Assembly: GCF_037652055.1 (NCBI RefSeq)
Contig: NZ_JBBKAH010000003.1
Span: forward strand, 186,001-250,000
DNA: 64,000 nt
Direction of reading: 5' to 3'
From: Pelagibius sp037652055
GTDB taxonomy: Bacteria > Pseudomonadota > Alphaproteobacteria > Kiloniellales > Kiloniellaceae
Below, piece after piece: positions 36,845 to 45,583 of this stretch. The position numbers were made by a program, and so were the translations under genes. The notes beneath the pieces are model-generated. The model was not told where the DNA came from. It saw only the letters and a list, made by a program, of their open reading frames with translations, and ran no database searches. The first letter of the stretch is position 1, and each line of letters starts with the position of its first letter.

Positions 36845-38551
36845 ATGGCAGAGGCAGTGCCACTAGCCCCCCAGCAGCCGGAAATCCTCAAGCAGCCGGA
36901 ATCTCTCACGCCGGACGACTACCGCGTGACGGTGGAGCCCGCCCGCAAGCGGGTGAAGGTGGTGTTCAACGGCAAGGTCATCGCCAGCACCAGCCGTGCC
37001 CTGGTGCTGAAGGAAACCCGCCTGCCGCCGGTCTACTACCTGCCGCGCGAGGACATCGCCATGGAGTACTTGGCCCCCAGCGCGCACCGCACCTATTGCC
37101 CTTTCAAGGGCACCGCCACCTACTGGAACCTCACGGTCGGCGACAAGACGGTGGAAAACGTCGCCTGGAGCTACGAGGACCCGATCGAAGAGGCGCTCGG
37201 CATCCGCGGCCACATCGCGTTCTATTGGAACAAGGTGGAGGCCTGGTTCGCCAAGGACCAGCCGGTGGAGATCGACGCAACGGACTCCGCCATCGAGGGG
37301 GCCAACCCGCTGGCCGGCTGGCTGCTGCGCGAGGCCTGGGAAGCGGCCTCCTCCGCCGAGCTGGTCGACCGCTTCGCGCGCCAGCTGGTCGAGGCCGACT
37401 TTTGCGTGCTGCGGCTCAGCGTCATCATCCCGACCCTGCACCCGCAGCTCGCCAGCAACGCTTTCGTCTGGCGCCGCGGCGAAAGCGTCGTCGACGAGCG
37501 CGACCTGCCCCACTACGGCCTGCAGTCGGAGGCCTACCTGAAAAGCCCGATCATCCGCATCTTCAGCGGCGAAGGCGGTATCCGCCGGCGCCTGGAGGGG
37601 GCAAATCCGCCGCGCGACTTCCCCATCCTCGACGATCTGCTCGCCGAGGGTGCGACCGACTACGTCGCCATGCCGATGCGTTTTTCCAACGGCAAGATCA
37701 ACGTGATGACCATCGCCTGTGACCGGCCCGGCGGCTTCACCACCCAGGAGCTCGGCTGGATCCACGAGGCCCTGCCGATTCTCAGCCGCCTCCTGGAGGT
37801 GCAGGCGATGCACCGCACGGCGCGCTCGCTGCTGGAAACCTATCTCGGCGCCTACACCGGCCAGCGCGTGCTGAACGGCTTGGTCAAGCGCGGCGACGGC
37901 GACGACATCCCCGCCGTCATCTGGTACTGCGACCTGCGCGGCTCCACCGCGCTGGCCGACAGCCTGCCGCGCACCGAGTACCTGGACCTGCTGAACCGCT
38001 ACTTCGAGGCGGTCGCCGGCGCGGTGCTGGAGCACGGCGGCGAAGTGCTGAAGTTCATCGGCGACGGCCTGCTCGCCATCTTCCCGATGGAGAAGATGGC
38101 GGCCTGCGACGCCGAGGACGAACTCTACTGCGCGAAGTCGGGCATCGAGCAGGGCGCGGCGGCGACCTACTGCGGCAAGTCTTCCTGCAACAGCGCCATC
38201 GAGGCGGCGCGCGACGCGCTGCAGCGCATGGTGGAGGTGAATGCGGCGCTGGCAGAGACCGGCCGCGAGCCGCTGCGCTTCGGACTCTCGCTGCACCTGG
38301 GCGACGTCACCTACGGCAACATCGGCGCCGCCAGCCGGCTCGACTTCACCGTCATCGGCCCGGCGACCAACGAGGCCGCGCGCATGGACGCGCTCACCAA
38401 GGAGCTCGGCATCGGCGTGCTGGTCTCCGAGGATTTCGAGCGCTTCGTGCCGGGCACCCTGGTCTCGGTCGGCCGCCACCGCTTGCGTGGCGTGGCCCTG
38501 GAGCGCGAGATCTTCACCCTGCCGGAACTGGCGAAGAGGGCCGCGGAATAG
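36845..38551 (+). CDS. DUF427-adenylate cyclase fusion with a four-cysteine insertion
   Basis: 568 aa from ATG 36845. Residues about 25-140 form a DUF427 domain (VFNGKVIASTSRALVLKET; YYLPREDI; RTYCPFKGTATYWNL); 155-330 is a sensor-like linker common in this cyclase group; 350-560 is a class III nucleotide cyclase with metal aspartates Asp363 (WYCDLRGSTAL) and Asp407 (FIGDGLLAIF), Lys403 and Asp500 (specifying ATP) and Asn509/Arg513. An insertion after the second metal motif holds Cys421, Cys429, Cys443 and Cys448, possibly a metal or redox site. It should make cAMP. Start context AGGATCGGAC; TATAAT at 36785. Confidence 0.88.
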   Translation: MAEAVPLAPQQPEILKQPESLTPDDYRVTVEPARKRVKVVFNGKVIASTSRALVLKETRLPPVYYLPREDIAMEYLAPSAHRTYCPFKGTATYWNLTVGDKTVENVAWSYEDPIEEALGIRGHIAFYWNKVEAWFAKDQPVEIDATDSAIEGANPLAGWLLREAWEAASSAELVDRFARQLVEADFCVLRLSVIIPTLHPQLASNAFVWRRGESVVDERDLPHYGLQSEAYLKSPIIRIFSGEGGIRRRLEGANPPRDFPILDDLLAEGATDYVAMPMRFSNGKINVMTIACDRPGGFTTQELGWIHEALPILSRLLEVQAMHRTARSLLETYLGAYTGQRVLNGLVKRGDGDDIPAVIWYCDLRGSTALADSLPRTEYLDLLNRYFEAVAGAVLEHGGEVLKFIGDGLLAIFPMEKMAACDAEDELYCAKSGIEQGAAATYCGKSSCNSAIEAARDALQRMVEVNAALAETGREPLRFGLSLHLGDVTYGNIGAASRLDFTVIGPATNEAARMDALTKELGIGVLVSEDFERFVPGTLVSVGRHRLRGVALEREIFTLPELAKRAAE

Positions 38552-38574
38552 CGCCGCGGCGTTCTAACCGCTTG

Positions 38575-38595
38575 CCGCCGCCTTGGAGGCGGCGG
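38575..38595 (+). terminator. Hairpin between cyclase and spermidine-synthase-like genes
   Basis: 8-bp perfect stem CCGCCGCC/GGCGGCGG with a 5-base loop, 24 bases after the cyclase stop, without a U-run. It may attenuate read-through. The TTG that could extend the next gene lies in the loop, which argues against that start. Confidence 0.45.
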
Positions 38596-38645
38596 TAAAT
38601 GGGTCCGCAACCTCCTTCGGCGGCCCCCATTCGGTAGAACAACGC

Positions 38646-40196
38646 GTGCCTGCTCCCGATCCTCATGCCGAGACTGCGGCCAAGCCACTGCCGCCGGTTT
38701 TCCTGCTGGTGGTTATGCAGGCCGCCGTCGCCGCCGCCAGCCTGGTGGTGGAGATCGTCGCCGGGCGCATGCTGGCGCCCTACCTCGGCATGTCGCTCTA
38801 CACCTGGACCGCGGTGATTGCCGTGGTGCTGGCCGGCTTCTCCGCCGGGCACTGGGTCGGCGGCCTCATCGCCGAGCGGCCGGCGCCCCGCGCGCTGATC
38901 CTCACCGGCTGGAGCATGGTGGGCGCCGCGCTGACCACGGCAGGCGCCGTCTTCGTGCTGCGCTGGGGCGCGGCGCTGCTGCTGCCGCGCCTCACCGATC
39001 CGCTGGCTGCCATCGCCTTGCTGACCGCGCTGGTGTTCTTCCTGCCGTCCTTCTTCGCCGGCATTCCCGCGCCGGTGCTGGCCAAGGTCGCCGTCGCGGC
39101 GCGCCCGGCCCAGGCCGGGCGGGCGCTCGGCGCCATCTTCGCCGCGGGCGCCATCGGCGCTATCGCCGGCACGCTGCTGGCGGGCTTCCTCTTCATCTCC
39201 TGGCTTGGTTCGGTCGGCACCCTGGCGACGGTCACCGCCGTCTACGGGCTGCTCGCCCTCGCCGCCTTCGGCGCCGCCCGCCGGGCGCGCCGTGCCCTCT
39301 CCGCCATCACCGCCGTGGCTGCCGGCCTGCTGCTGCCGCTGGGCCTCGCCGGCCTCGGCCTCGCGCAGCCCGATCCCTGTACCCGCGAGAGCGACTACTT
39401 CTGCATCCGCGTGCTCGACGTGTCGGCGGAAGTGGGCGAGCCCGCCCGCCTCATGGTGCTGGACCACCTGGGCCACGGCATCTCCGTCGCGCAGGCGCCG
39501 ACGCGCATGGTGACGCCGCACGGCACCATGCTGGACGGTCTCGCCCGCGCGCGCATGGCCGAGCGTCCCTTCAGCGCCTTCTTCATCGGCGGCGGCTCCT
39601 ACTCGGTGCCGCGCGCCTGGCACGCCGCCGGCCTCGGCGCGGCGGTCACGGTCGCCGAGATCGATCCCGCGGTCACCGCCACCGCCATCAGCGACTTCTG
39701 GTTCGATCCTGCGAGCGCGCGCATTCTGCACGACGATGCCCGCCGCGCGCTCGGCAACGATGCGACGACCTATGACGTAGTGATCGGCGATGCCTTCACC
39801 GACATCGCGGTGCCGGCGCACCTGGTGACGCGGGAGTTCTTCGACCTGATCCGCGCCCGCCTCAACCCCGGCGGCGTCTACCTGATGAACGTGATCGACT
39901 TCGCCGACCGCCTGGACGCCCTGGCGGCCATCGTGCGCACGCTGCGCGCGGTCTTCCCCAGCGTCGAGGTCTGGGCCGAGATCACCACGCCCGACCCGGA
40001 CGCGCGCCTGGTCTTCATCGTGCTGGCCGCCGAAACGCCGAGCGCGTTCTCGCAGATCACCGGCGCGCCGCCGGACCTGCTGCCGGCCGGCCGGCTCTCT
40101 GCCGGCGCCGTCGACGCCCTGGTCGCGCGGCGCGATCCGCCGGTCCTCACCGACGACTACGCCCCCATCGACCGCCTGCTAGGCCGGCTCGACTGA
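38646..40196 (+). CDS. Membrane-fused spermidine-synthase-like protein
   Basis: About 516 aa. Residues 15-240 form six or more membrane helices of the fused-MFS/spermidine synthase type (VVMQAAVAAASLVVEIVAGRMLAPYLGMSLYTWTAVIAVV); residues 260-510 are a spermidine-synthase/SAM-methyltransferase-like domain (FFIGGGSYSVPRAW, VTVAEIDPAV, ILHDDARRAL, YDVVIGDAF). Whether it has aminopropyltransferase activity is uncertain, since such fusions are mostly uncharacterised. Start is unclear: no ATG is in frame; GTG 38646 is preferred over TTG 38583. A nearby repeat element follows the stop. Confidence 0.82.
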   Translation: MPAPDPHAETAAKPLPPVFLLVVMQAAVAAASLVVEIVAGRMLAPYLGMSLYTWTAVIAVVLAGFSAGHWVGGLIAERPAPRALILTGWSMVGAALTTAGAVFVLRWGAALLLPRLTDPLAAIALLTALVFFLPSFFAGIPAPVLAKVAVAARPAQAGRALGAIFAAGAIGAIAGTLLAGFLFISWLGSVGTLATVTAVYGLLALAAFGAARRARRALSAITAVAAGLLLPLGLAGLGLAQPDPCTRESDYFCIRVLDVSAEVGEPARLMVLDHLGHGISVAQAPTRMVTPHGTMLDGLARARMAERPFSAFFIGGGSYSVPRAWHAAGLGAAVTVAEIDPAVTATAISDFWFDPASARILHDDARRALGNDATTYDVVIGDAFTDIAVPAHLVTREFFDLIRARLNPGGVYLMNVIDFADRLDALAAIVRTLRAVFPSVEVWAEITTPDPDARLVFIVLAAETPSAFSQITGAPPDLLPAGRLSAGAVDALVARRDPPVLTDDYAPIDRLLGRLD

Positions 40197-40201
40197 GCGC
40201 T

Positions 40202-40381
40202 GGCAGGCTGCTGAAAAAGGCTGACGGCCTGATTGACCTCGTGCTTCGAGACGCACGCTCTCGCGTGCTCCTCAGCATGAGGTCAATCATTTCAAACTCC
40301 ACCCTCATCCTGAGGCAGGCGCGTCAGCGCCGTCTCGAAGGATGGGCCACAGGCTGGAGCCATTTTTCAGCAGCCCTCTAG
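40202..40381. mobile_element. MITE-like element copy 3 (opposite orientation)
   Basis: Ends GGCAGGCTGCTGAAAAAGG (40202-40220) and CATTTTTCAGCAGCCCTCTAG at the right, a slightly imperfect version of the copy 1 terminal repeats. Its reverse complement aligns colinearly with copy 1, with long identical stretches in the interior (GGCCCATCCTTCGAGACGG, then GATTGACCTCATGCTGAGGA). Again placed between convergent genes, and its CTA end at 40378-40380 is the stop codon of the leftward gene. Confidence 0.8.
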
Positions 40382-41256
40382 CCGCGGTAGCGCTCCTCCT
40401 CGTCGTAGTAGGCGTTGAAGCCGATCACCTCGCGCAGGCTGTCCCAATCGAGCAGGTTCTGCGGGTGTTCGCCCTGCTTGAAAGACGCCAGCGCGTCCTG
40501 CATCGCCTTCATCGCCACTGACAACAAAGTCAGCGGATAGGCGGCGAGGCTGTAGCCGATCTCTTCCAGCACCTGCGGCGGCAGCACCGGCGTCTCGCCC
40601 TGCTCCAGCATGTTGGCAAGCGTCGGCCTGTCGGTCGCTTGGCAGAAGGCGCGCATCTCGTCTTCGGACTTCGGCGCCTCGAGGAACAGGATGTCGGCGC
40701 CGGCCGCGGTGAAGGCCTCGACGCGGCGCAGGCCTTCATCGAGGCCGTCGGTCCCCCGCGCGTCCGTGCGCGCGAGGATCAGGATGTCGCCGCCCGCCGC
40801 GCGCAGCTCCTCGCGGGCATCGACGGCGGCGCGGATGCGTGCCACCGCCTCGCCACGGTCGACCACCGCCTTGCCGCGGGTGTGGCCGCAGCGCTTCGGC
40901 CAGACCTGATCCTCGATCATCACCGCGGCGAAGCCGGCCTGGGCATAGCCTTTCACGGTGCGCTTCACGTTCACCGCGTTGCCGTAGCCGGTGTCGCCGT
41001 CGCCGATCACCGGGATGGTGGTCGCCGCACAGATGCCGCGCCCGGCATCGACGATCTCGCCGTAGGAGATGAGCCCGGTGTCCGGCAAGCCGAGGCGCGC
41101 GGCGGACACGGCAAAGCCGCTCATGAAGGTGACGGAAAAGCCGGCCTGCTCGATGAGCTTGGCCGAGAGCGCATCGAAGCAGCAGGGCATCACCGCCAGC
41201 TGCGGCTCGGCGAGCAGGCGTCGCAGGGTTTCGGCGCGGCTGGCGCTTTCGGTCAT
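40378..41256 (-). CDS. Isocitrate lyase/PEP mutase family enzyme
   Basis: 292-aa TIM-barrel enzyme of the ICL/PEPM superfamily, cleaving or forming C-C or C-P bonds in 2-keto or carboxylic acids (oxaloacetate decarboxylase, methylisocitrate lyase-like). Mg-site VIGDGDTGYGN with Asp86/Asp88 and the loop PKRCGHTRGK (residues 120-129), which retains the lyase Cys. Substrate not determinable. The stop codon is contributed by the repeat element at 40202-40381. Divergent from the next gene. Confidence 0.87.
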   Translation of the reverse strand: MTESASRAETLRRLLAEPQLAVMPCCFDALSAKLIEQAGFSVTFMSGFAVSAARLGLPDTGLISYGEIVDAGRGICAATTIPVIGDGDTGYGNAVNVKRTVKGYAQAGFAAVMIEDQVWPKRCGHTRGKAVVDRGEAVARIRAAVDAREELRAAGGDILILARTDARGTDGLDEGLRRVEAFTAAGADILFLEAPKSEDEMRAFCQATDRPTLANMLEQGETPVLPPQVLEEIGYSLAAYPLTLLSVAMKAMQDALASFKQGEHPQNLLDWDSLREVIGFNAYYDEEERYRG

Positions 41257-41402
41257 GGCGGCATCTCCGGTCGGGGCGGAACAGGGTCTGGAGGACCCAG
41301 GGTATAGGGAGAATGGCGGCGAATGGCCAGCGGCGCGCCGCCCCTTGGCTTCGTCCGGCGCGTTGCCTATCGTGGATCGAAGCCCACCTTCGCGAAAAGC
41401 TC

Positions 41403-41795
41403 ATGCTGCTCTCCGCCAAACGCTCGCTTCTGCTGCTGCCCGGCGATCCGCCGCCGTCGGAGGCCGTCCGCAACCTCGCGCTGCTGCGCGCGGCGGCCGA
41501 GCGCCTGAACGTCCCGGCAGTCAGCGTGAACAGCCCCAACTGGCGCGTCGGCCTTGCCACCGGGCGCAACCAGCTGGTCAGCGCGGGTCCGCTGGAGAGC
41601 GCGGAAATGAAGCGCCTGCCGCCCGGCACCGCGGTCTTCCTGGTGCTCGATTGCCTCGCCGAGGCTGAGCGGCCGCCGCAGGAAAGCTGGCAGACGATGG
41701 CGGCCACGCCAGTCACCGCCGAAATGGTGGTCTTCGAATGGCTGGAGCGCGGCGCGACGCCCGAGTTCCGCGAGCTCATCGCCCTCATCAAGTAG
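41403..41795 (+). CDS. Shortened isochorismatase-like protein
   Basis: 130 aa from ATG 41403. N-terminus LLSAKRSLLLLPGDPPPSEAVRNLALL and C-terminus TPVTAEMVVFEWLERGATPEFRELIALIK resemble the YcaC-type cysteine hydrolase family, but the usual catalytic DxQ after the first strand is missing and there is no nucleophilic Cys at the expected place (the only Cys is in LVLDCLAEAE). It is about 50-70 residues shorter than family members. Probably a pseudo-enzyme or regulatory remnant; an upstream in-frame start at 41313 would not restore the domain. Confidence 0.6.
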   Translation: MLLSAKRSLLLLPGDPPPSEAVRNLALLRAAAERLNVPAVSVNSPNWRVGLATGRNQLVSAGPLESAEMKRLPPGTAVFLVLDCLAEAERPPQESWQTMAATPVTAEMVVFEWLERGATPEFRELIALIK

Positions 41796-41876
41796 TCCAC
41801 TGCCATGGTCCGCGCGCCGTCGATCCGCTAAGCTGAGTCCAAACATCCGAGAGATCGAAGCCAAGGAGTCCCCCCG

Positions 41877-42668
41877 ATGATCGTCGAGCAGATCTGGACC
41901 GCCAACGCCTACCGCAACTTCAACTACCTGATCGCCTGTCCCGAGAGCGGCGAAGCACTGGCGATCGATCCGCTCGATCACAAAAAGTGCCTGGCGGCGG
42001 CAAAGCGGCACGGCTGGGAGATCACCCAGGTCCTCAATACCCACGAGCACGGCGACCACATCGGCGGCAACAAGGCGATGGTGGCGGCGACCGGCGCGAA
42101 GATCCTGGCGCACAAGAACGCCAAGGACCGCATTCCCGACGTGGCGCGCGGCCTCGGCGCCGGCGACGTGGTGAAGGTCGGCAAGACGGTGGAACTGGAG
42201 GTGCTGGACACGCCCGGCCACACCATGTGCCACGTCTGCCTGCTGTCGCACACGGACCAGCCGGGCCTCTTCTGCGGCGACACCCTGTTCAACGCCGGCG
42301 CCGGCAACTGCCATAACGGCGGTCACCCCAACGAGCTCTACCACACCTTCGCTGAACAGCTCTTCAAGCTGCCGGAGACGACGCAGGTCTATCCGGGGCA
42401 CGACTACATCGCCAACAACCTGCGCTTTACCCTCGACCGCGAGCCGGACAACGCGGAAGCCTCGTCACTGCTGGCCAAGATCGACAACCAGGACACCGAC
42501 CACGCGATGATCACCACGCTGGCCGAGGAGAAGAAGGTGAACACCTTTTTCCGCTTGCAGAGCCCGACGGTGATCGCGCGCCTGCGCGAGGCCTTTCCGG
42601 ATCTGCCGGAGCAGCCGAGCCCCAAAGAGGTCTTCCTGAAGCTGCGCGAGCTGCGCAACAGCTGGTAG
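41877..42668 (+). CDS. gloB: Hydroxyacylglutathione hydrolase (glyoxalase II-type)
   Basis: 263-aa metallo-beta-lactamase-fold thioester hydrolase. Zn ligands THEHGDH (His56, His58, Asp60, His61), PGHTMCHV, FCGDTLFNAGAGNC and YPGHDY, with the glyoxalase II C-terminal helical domain (TLDREPDNAEA, PTVIARLREAFPDLPE). It probably converts S-D-lactoylglutathione to lactate and glutathione. Ends 6 bases from the convergent amidohydrolase stop. Confidence 0.9.
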   Translation: MIVEQIWTANAYRNFNYLIACPESGEALAIDPLDHKKCLAAAKRHGWEITQVLNTHEHGDHIGGNKAMVAATGAKILAHKNAKDRIPDVARGLGAGDVVKVGKTVELEVLDTPGHTMCHVCLLSHTDQPGLFCGDTLFNAGAGNCHNGGHPNELYHTFAEQLFKLPETTQVYPGHDYIANNLRFTLDREPDNAEASSLLAKIDNQDTDHAMITTLAEEKKVNTFFRLQSPTVIARLREAFPDLPEQPSPKEVFLKLRELRNSW

Positions 42669-42674
42669 GCGGAC

Positions 42675-43541
42675 TCAGGCGCTGTGCGCGCCGACCTGGG
42701 CCCGGGCGTAGGCGCAGATGGCGGCCACCAGCTTTGCCAGGTCGGCCTGCAGCGCGCCGAAGCCGGCGTTCTTCTCGATGGTCCTCTCGTCCATGTAGAG
42801 CTTGCGGTTGACCTCCAGCTGCAGGCTGTGGCGGCCCTTGGCCGGGTCGGAGTAGCGCCGCACCAGCTCGACACCCTTGTAGGGCTCGTTGATCTTCACG
42901 TGATAGCCCATGCCGCGCAGCTCGCCCGCGACGAAGGCGGTGAACGCCGCCTCGCAGGTGGTGCCGTCGCGGTCGCCCAGCACGAATTCGGCGCGCGCCA
43001 CCGGGCCGTCCTCGCTGGCCGCGTTGCCGACCGCGGGCATGGAATGGCAGTTCACGTGCCAGACCTTGCCGAAGCGCCGGTGGGCGGCGTCCAAGGCATC
43101 GGAGACCGCCCGGTGGTAAGGCTTCCAGCAACGCTCGATGCGCCCGCGGACCTCCGCCACCGTCAGCAGGCGGTCGTAGAGCCGCGAGTCCGGCGGCATG
43201 ATGCGCCAGACGAGGCCGACGCCCAGCTCGGTCTTGCGGCTCGGCACCAGGGGATCGGGCCAGGGCCCGTCCAGCATCGCCGGATCGAGATCGACGAGGT
43301 CGCGGTTGGGGTCGATGTAGATGCGCGGGAAACGGGCGGCGATCAGCGGCGCGCCGTGGGCCGGCGCCGCGCCGAACAGCTCGTCGACGAAGGCGTCCTC
43401 GGAGCGGCGCAGGGTGGCCATCGGCGCGATTGTGCCGAAGTCGGCGGGATAGTCGGTGCCGCTGTGCGGGCTGTCGAAGACCACCGGGACGGGGGCGGCT
43501 TCGGGCGCATGGAGGCGCAGGGAGGAGCTGGTCTCTGTCAT
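42675..43541 (-). CDS. N-formylglutamate amidohydrolase family protein
   Basis: 288 aa from ATG 43541. FGase family signatures: VVFDSPHSGTDYP near the N-terminus (metal histidine), RIYIDPNRDLVDLDP, and HVNCHSMPAV. Enzymes of this family hydrolyse N-formylglutamate in histidine degradation, but no hut genes are nearby, so the substrate may be another N-acyl amino acid. Divergent from the EamA transporter gene. Confidence 0.88.
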   Translation of the reverse strand: MTETSSSLRLHAPEAAPVPVVFDSPHSGTDYPADFGTIAPMATLRRSEDAFVDELFGAAPAHGAPLIAARFPRIYIDPNRDLVDLDPAMLDGPWPDPLVPSRKTELGVGLVWRIMPPDSRLYDRLLTVAEVRGRIERCWKPYHRAVSDALDAAHRRFGKVWHVNCHSMPAVGNAASEDGPVARAEFVLGDRDGTTCEAAFTAFVAGELRGMGYHVKINEPYKGVELVRRYSDPAKGRHSLQLEVNRKLYMDERTIEKNAGFGALQADLAKLVAAICAYARAQVGAHSA

Positions 43542-43751
43542 GGCCTCAAGCATGTACGGCAGTTCTCCGCGGACGTCCAGCCCGATGCGGCGGCACCGCC
43601 CGGAGACTCCAGGCCAGCCGCCCGCCTGGCGCATGGATCATCTGCGGAGATGGGGGTGTCAACGACGGGGCCCGGCGACTAGCATGGATAGCGGTAACAC
43701 GAACCCAAGCCCGCGCCCGGGCCTTCTCTCCGCCACCACCGTCAGGTTTTC

Positions 43752-44675
43752 ATGGCAGGTCGCCGCCCCTTCACCATCGAACCCGTCGCCAACGAGCCGC
43801 TCCGCGGCATCCTGCTGATCGTCGCCGCGTTCTGCTCCTTCGCGGTGCTGGACACCACCGCCAAGCACCTGGTGCAGCACTATTCCGTCGGCCAGGTCGT
43901 CTGGGCGCGCTACGTCGGCCATGTGGTACTGGCCGCCGCGATCCTGCTGCCGATCCACGGCCGCGGCCTGCTGGTGAGCCAGCGCCCCGGGCTGCAGATC
44001 CTGCGCTCGCTGTTCCTCTTCGGCGCCACCTGCTCCAACTTCGCCGCCCTGCAGTTCCTGCAGCTGGCGCAAACCTCGTCGATCCAGTTCTCGACGCCGC
44101 TGATGGTCGCCGCGCTGGCGGTGCCGCTGCTGGGCGAGCGGGTCGGCCCCAGGCGCTGGGCGGCCATCGTCGTCGGCTTCTTCGGCGTACTGATCGTCAT
44201 CCGCCCGGGCCTCGGGCTGGTGCACTGGGCCGCCGGCCTCTCGCTGCTCTGCGCCCTCTTCGGCGCGCTCTATCAGATCACCACCCGCAAGCTGGCCGGC
44301 CTCGACCGCGCGGTGACGACGCAGTTCTACAGCGCCCTCATCGGCGCCATCGTGATCACGCCTTTCATCCCCTACTTCTGGCAGACGCCGGATCTGACAG
44401 GCGCGCTGCTGATGCTCTGCCTCGGGGCCATCGGCGGCTTCGGCCACTGGCTGCTGATCCTGGCACACCGCCTCGCCCCGGCGCCGATCCTGGCGCCCTT
44501 CCTCTACATCCAGCTGCTGCCGATGATCCTGCTCGGCTACATGGTGTTCGGCGACTTCCCGGACAGCTGGACCCTGGTCGGCGCCGGCGTCGTGCTGACC
44601 AGCGGACTCTACCTGCTCTACCGCGAGCGCCGGATGAAAGCCACCGGAGCGCCCTCGGGCCTGCCGCGGGCCTGA
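43752..44675 (+). CDS. EamA/DMT-superfamily permease
   Basis: 307-aa membrane protein with ten predicted helices in two EamA repeats (first GILLIVAAFCSFAVLDTTAKHL, second WAAGLSLLCALFGALYQITTR), including the typical end-of-domain AALAVPLLGERVGPRRW and AYFGDFPDSW-like motifs. Members export metabolites or amino acids; the substrate is unknown. Monocistronic, convergent with the lipoprotein gene 38 bases away. Confidence 0.9.
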   Translation: MAGRRPFTIEPVANEPLRGILLIVAAFCSFAVLDTTAKHLVQHYSVGQVVWARYVGHVVLAAAILLPIHGRGLLVSQRPGLQILRSLFLFGATCSNFAALQFLQLAQTSSIQFSTPLMVAALAVPLLGERVGPRRWAAIVVGFFGVLIVIRPGLGLVHWAAGLSLLCALFGALYQITTRKLAGLDRAVTTQFYSALIGAIVITPFIPYFWQTPDLTGALLMLCLGAIGGFGHWLLILAHRLAPAPILAPFLYIQLLPMILLGYMVFGDFPDSWTLVGAGVVLTSGLYLLYRERRMKATGAPSGLPRA

Positions 44676-44713
44676 AGGCGGACTCCAACCCAGGTCCTTC
44701 CGGCCTCAGCTCG

Positions 44714-45430
44714 TCAGATTCCGAGATTGCCGACGATCTTCGCCACGGCATCGCGCAGCTGCTGCTCAATTTTCTGCTGAAACAAGGGCTCGGTCACCGT
44801 CAGCGAGCGCTCATGGGCCGCCAGCTTACGGTTATTGCTGCCGTTCAAGTCCTCCAGCACCGCCGGCGGCGTTCCGGCAATGACCCGGCCTTCCAGCTGA
44901 ACGAAAGTCGAGATCGGATTATCGCCGAAGAGTCTGGGGCGCTCGAAAATGCCAAAAGCGCCTACGGGGTGCGCTTCATCATGGGAAATATCTTCATTGT
45001 AGTCCGCCGCCCCGAGCATGAGGACTATGTCGAGGTCTTGTTCGTCCATCATCCGGGCCAGGAGAGCCTCTCGATCCGCTGGCAGCGCGTGCTTCGCATA
45101 GCCCAAGTCGAAGGTGTATCCGTACGTGAACCATTCGCCATGGATGGCTCGAACGTCCGGCAACGCGGTCAAATCAACTACCGTAGCGCCGAAAGTACCG
45201 GCCTGGTCAGCCAGCATGTTCCCAGCGAGATCGGGAAAGCTCCAGCTGACAGGCTTGCTCTGAATATTATTCTCGAATACCGTCACCCCCCTGTACACCT
45301 GCGCTGCCTCGGCGGGCAGCAGGTTGATCAGCCCGATCCGCGAGACATTCAGCGACTGCACCTTGGCACCGGGCACCGTACAGCCGGCAAGCGCAAGCAA
45401 GCCCAATAGAAAGACCACGAACCGCAACAT
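44714..45430 (-). CDS. Lipoprotein of unknown function
   Basis: 238 aa; a type II signal peptide with lipobox LALAGC (Cys17) starts right after a GGAGG ribosome site. The mature part has no motif I recognise: an alpha/beta region of about 200 residues with conserved-looking segments RIGLINLLPAEAAQVYRGVTVF, DIVLMLGAADYNEDI and RPRLFGDNPISTFVQLEG. Its DNA is less GC-rich than neighbours, hinting at transfer. Probably anchored to the periplasmic or outer membrane. Confidence 0.8.
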   Translation of the reverse strand: MLRFVVFLLGLLALAGCTVPGAKVQSLNVSRIGLINLLPAEAAQVYRGVTVFENNIQSKPVSWSFPDLAGNMLADQAGTFGATVVDLTALPDVRAIHGEWFTYGYTFDLGYAKHALPADREALLARMMDEQDLDIVLMLGAADYNEDISHDEAHPVGAFGIFERPRLFGDNPISTFVQLEGRVIAGTPPAVLEDLNGSNNRKLAAHERSLTVTEPLFQQKIEQQLRDAVAKIVGNLGI

Positions 45431-45583
45431 CTATCCTCCGTCCTATGCTGGCCTCCCGCGAACCCCGCGTCCGGCGCAGCAATTATCTGCGCTGCCAACA
45501 CAACTATCAACCTTCGAGCGCTTTCATGGAGCCTGGCTCCACCATAAAGATGCTAACGGTTTTGCCCCACTAGACGGCCCACC

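Noticed and set aside
38583..38645. TTG start at 38583 for the spermidine-synthase-like gene
   Set aside because: The codon lies in the loop of a hairpin and the added 21 residues are not family-like; GTG 38646 is preferred, though unproven.
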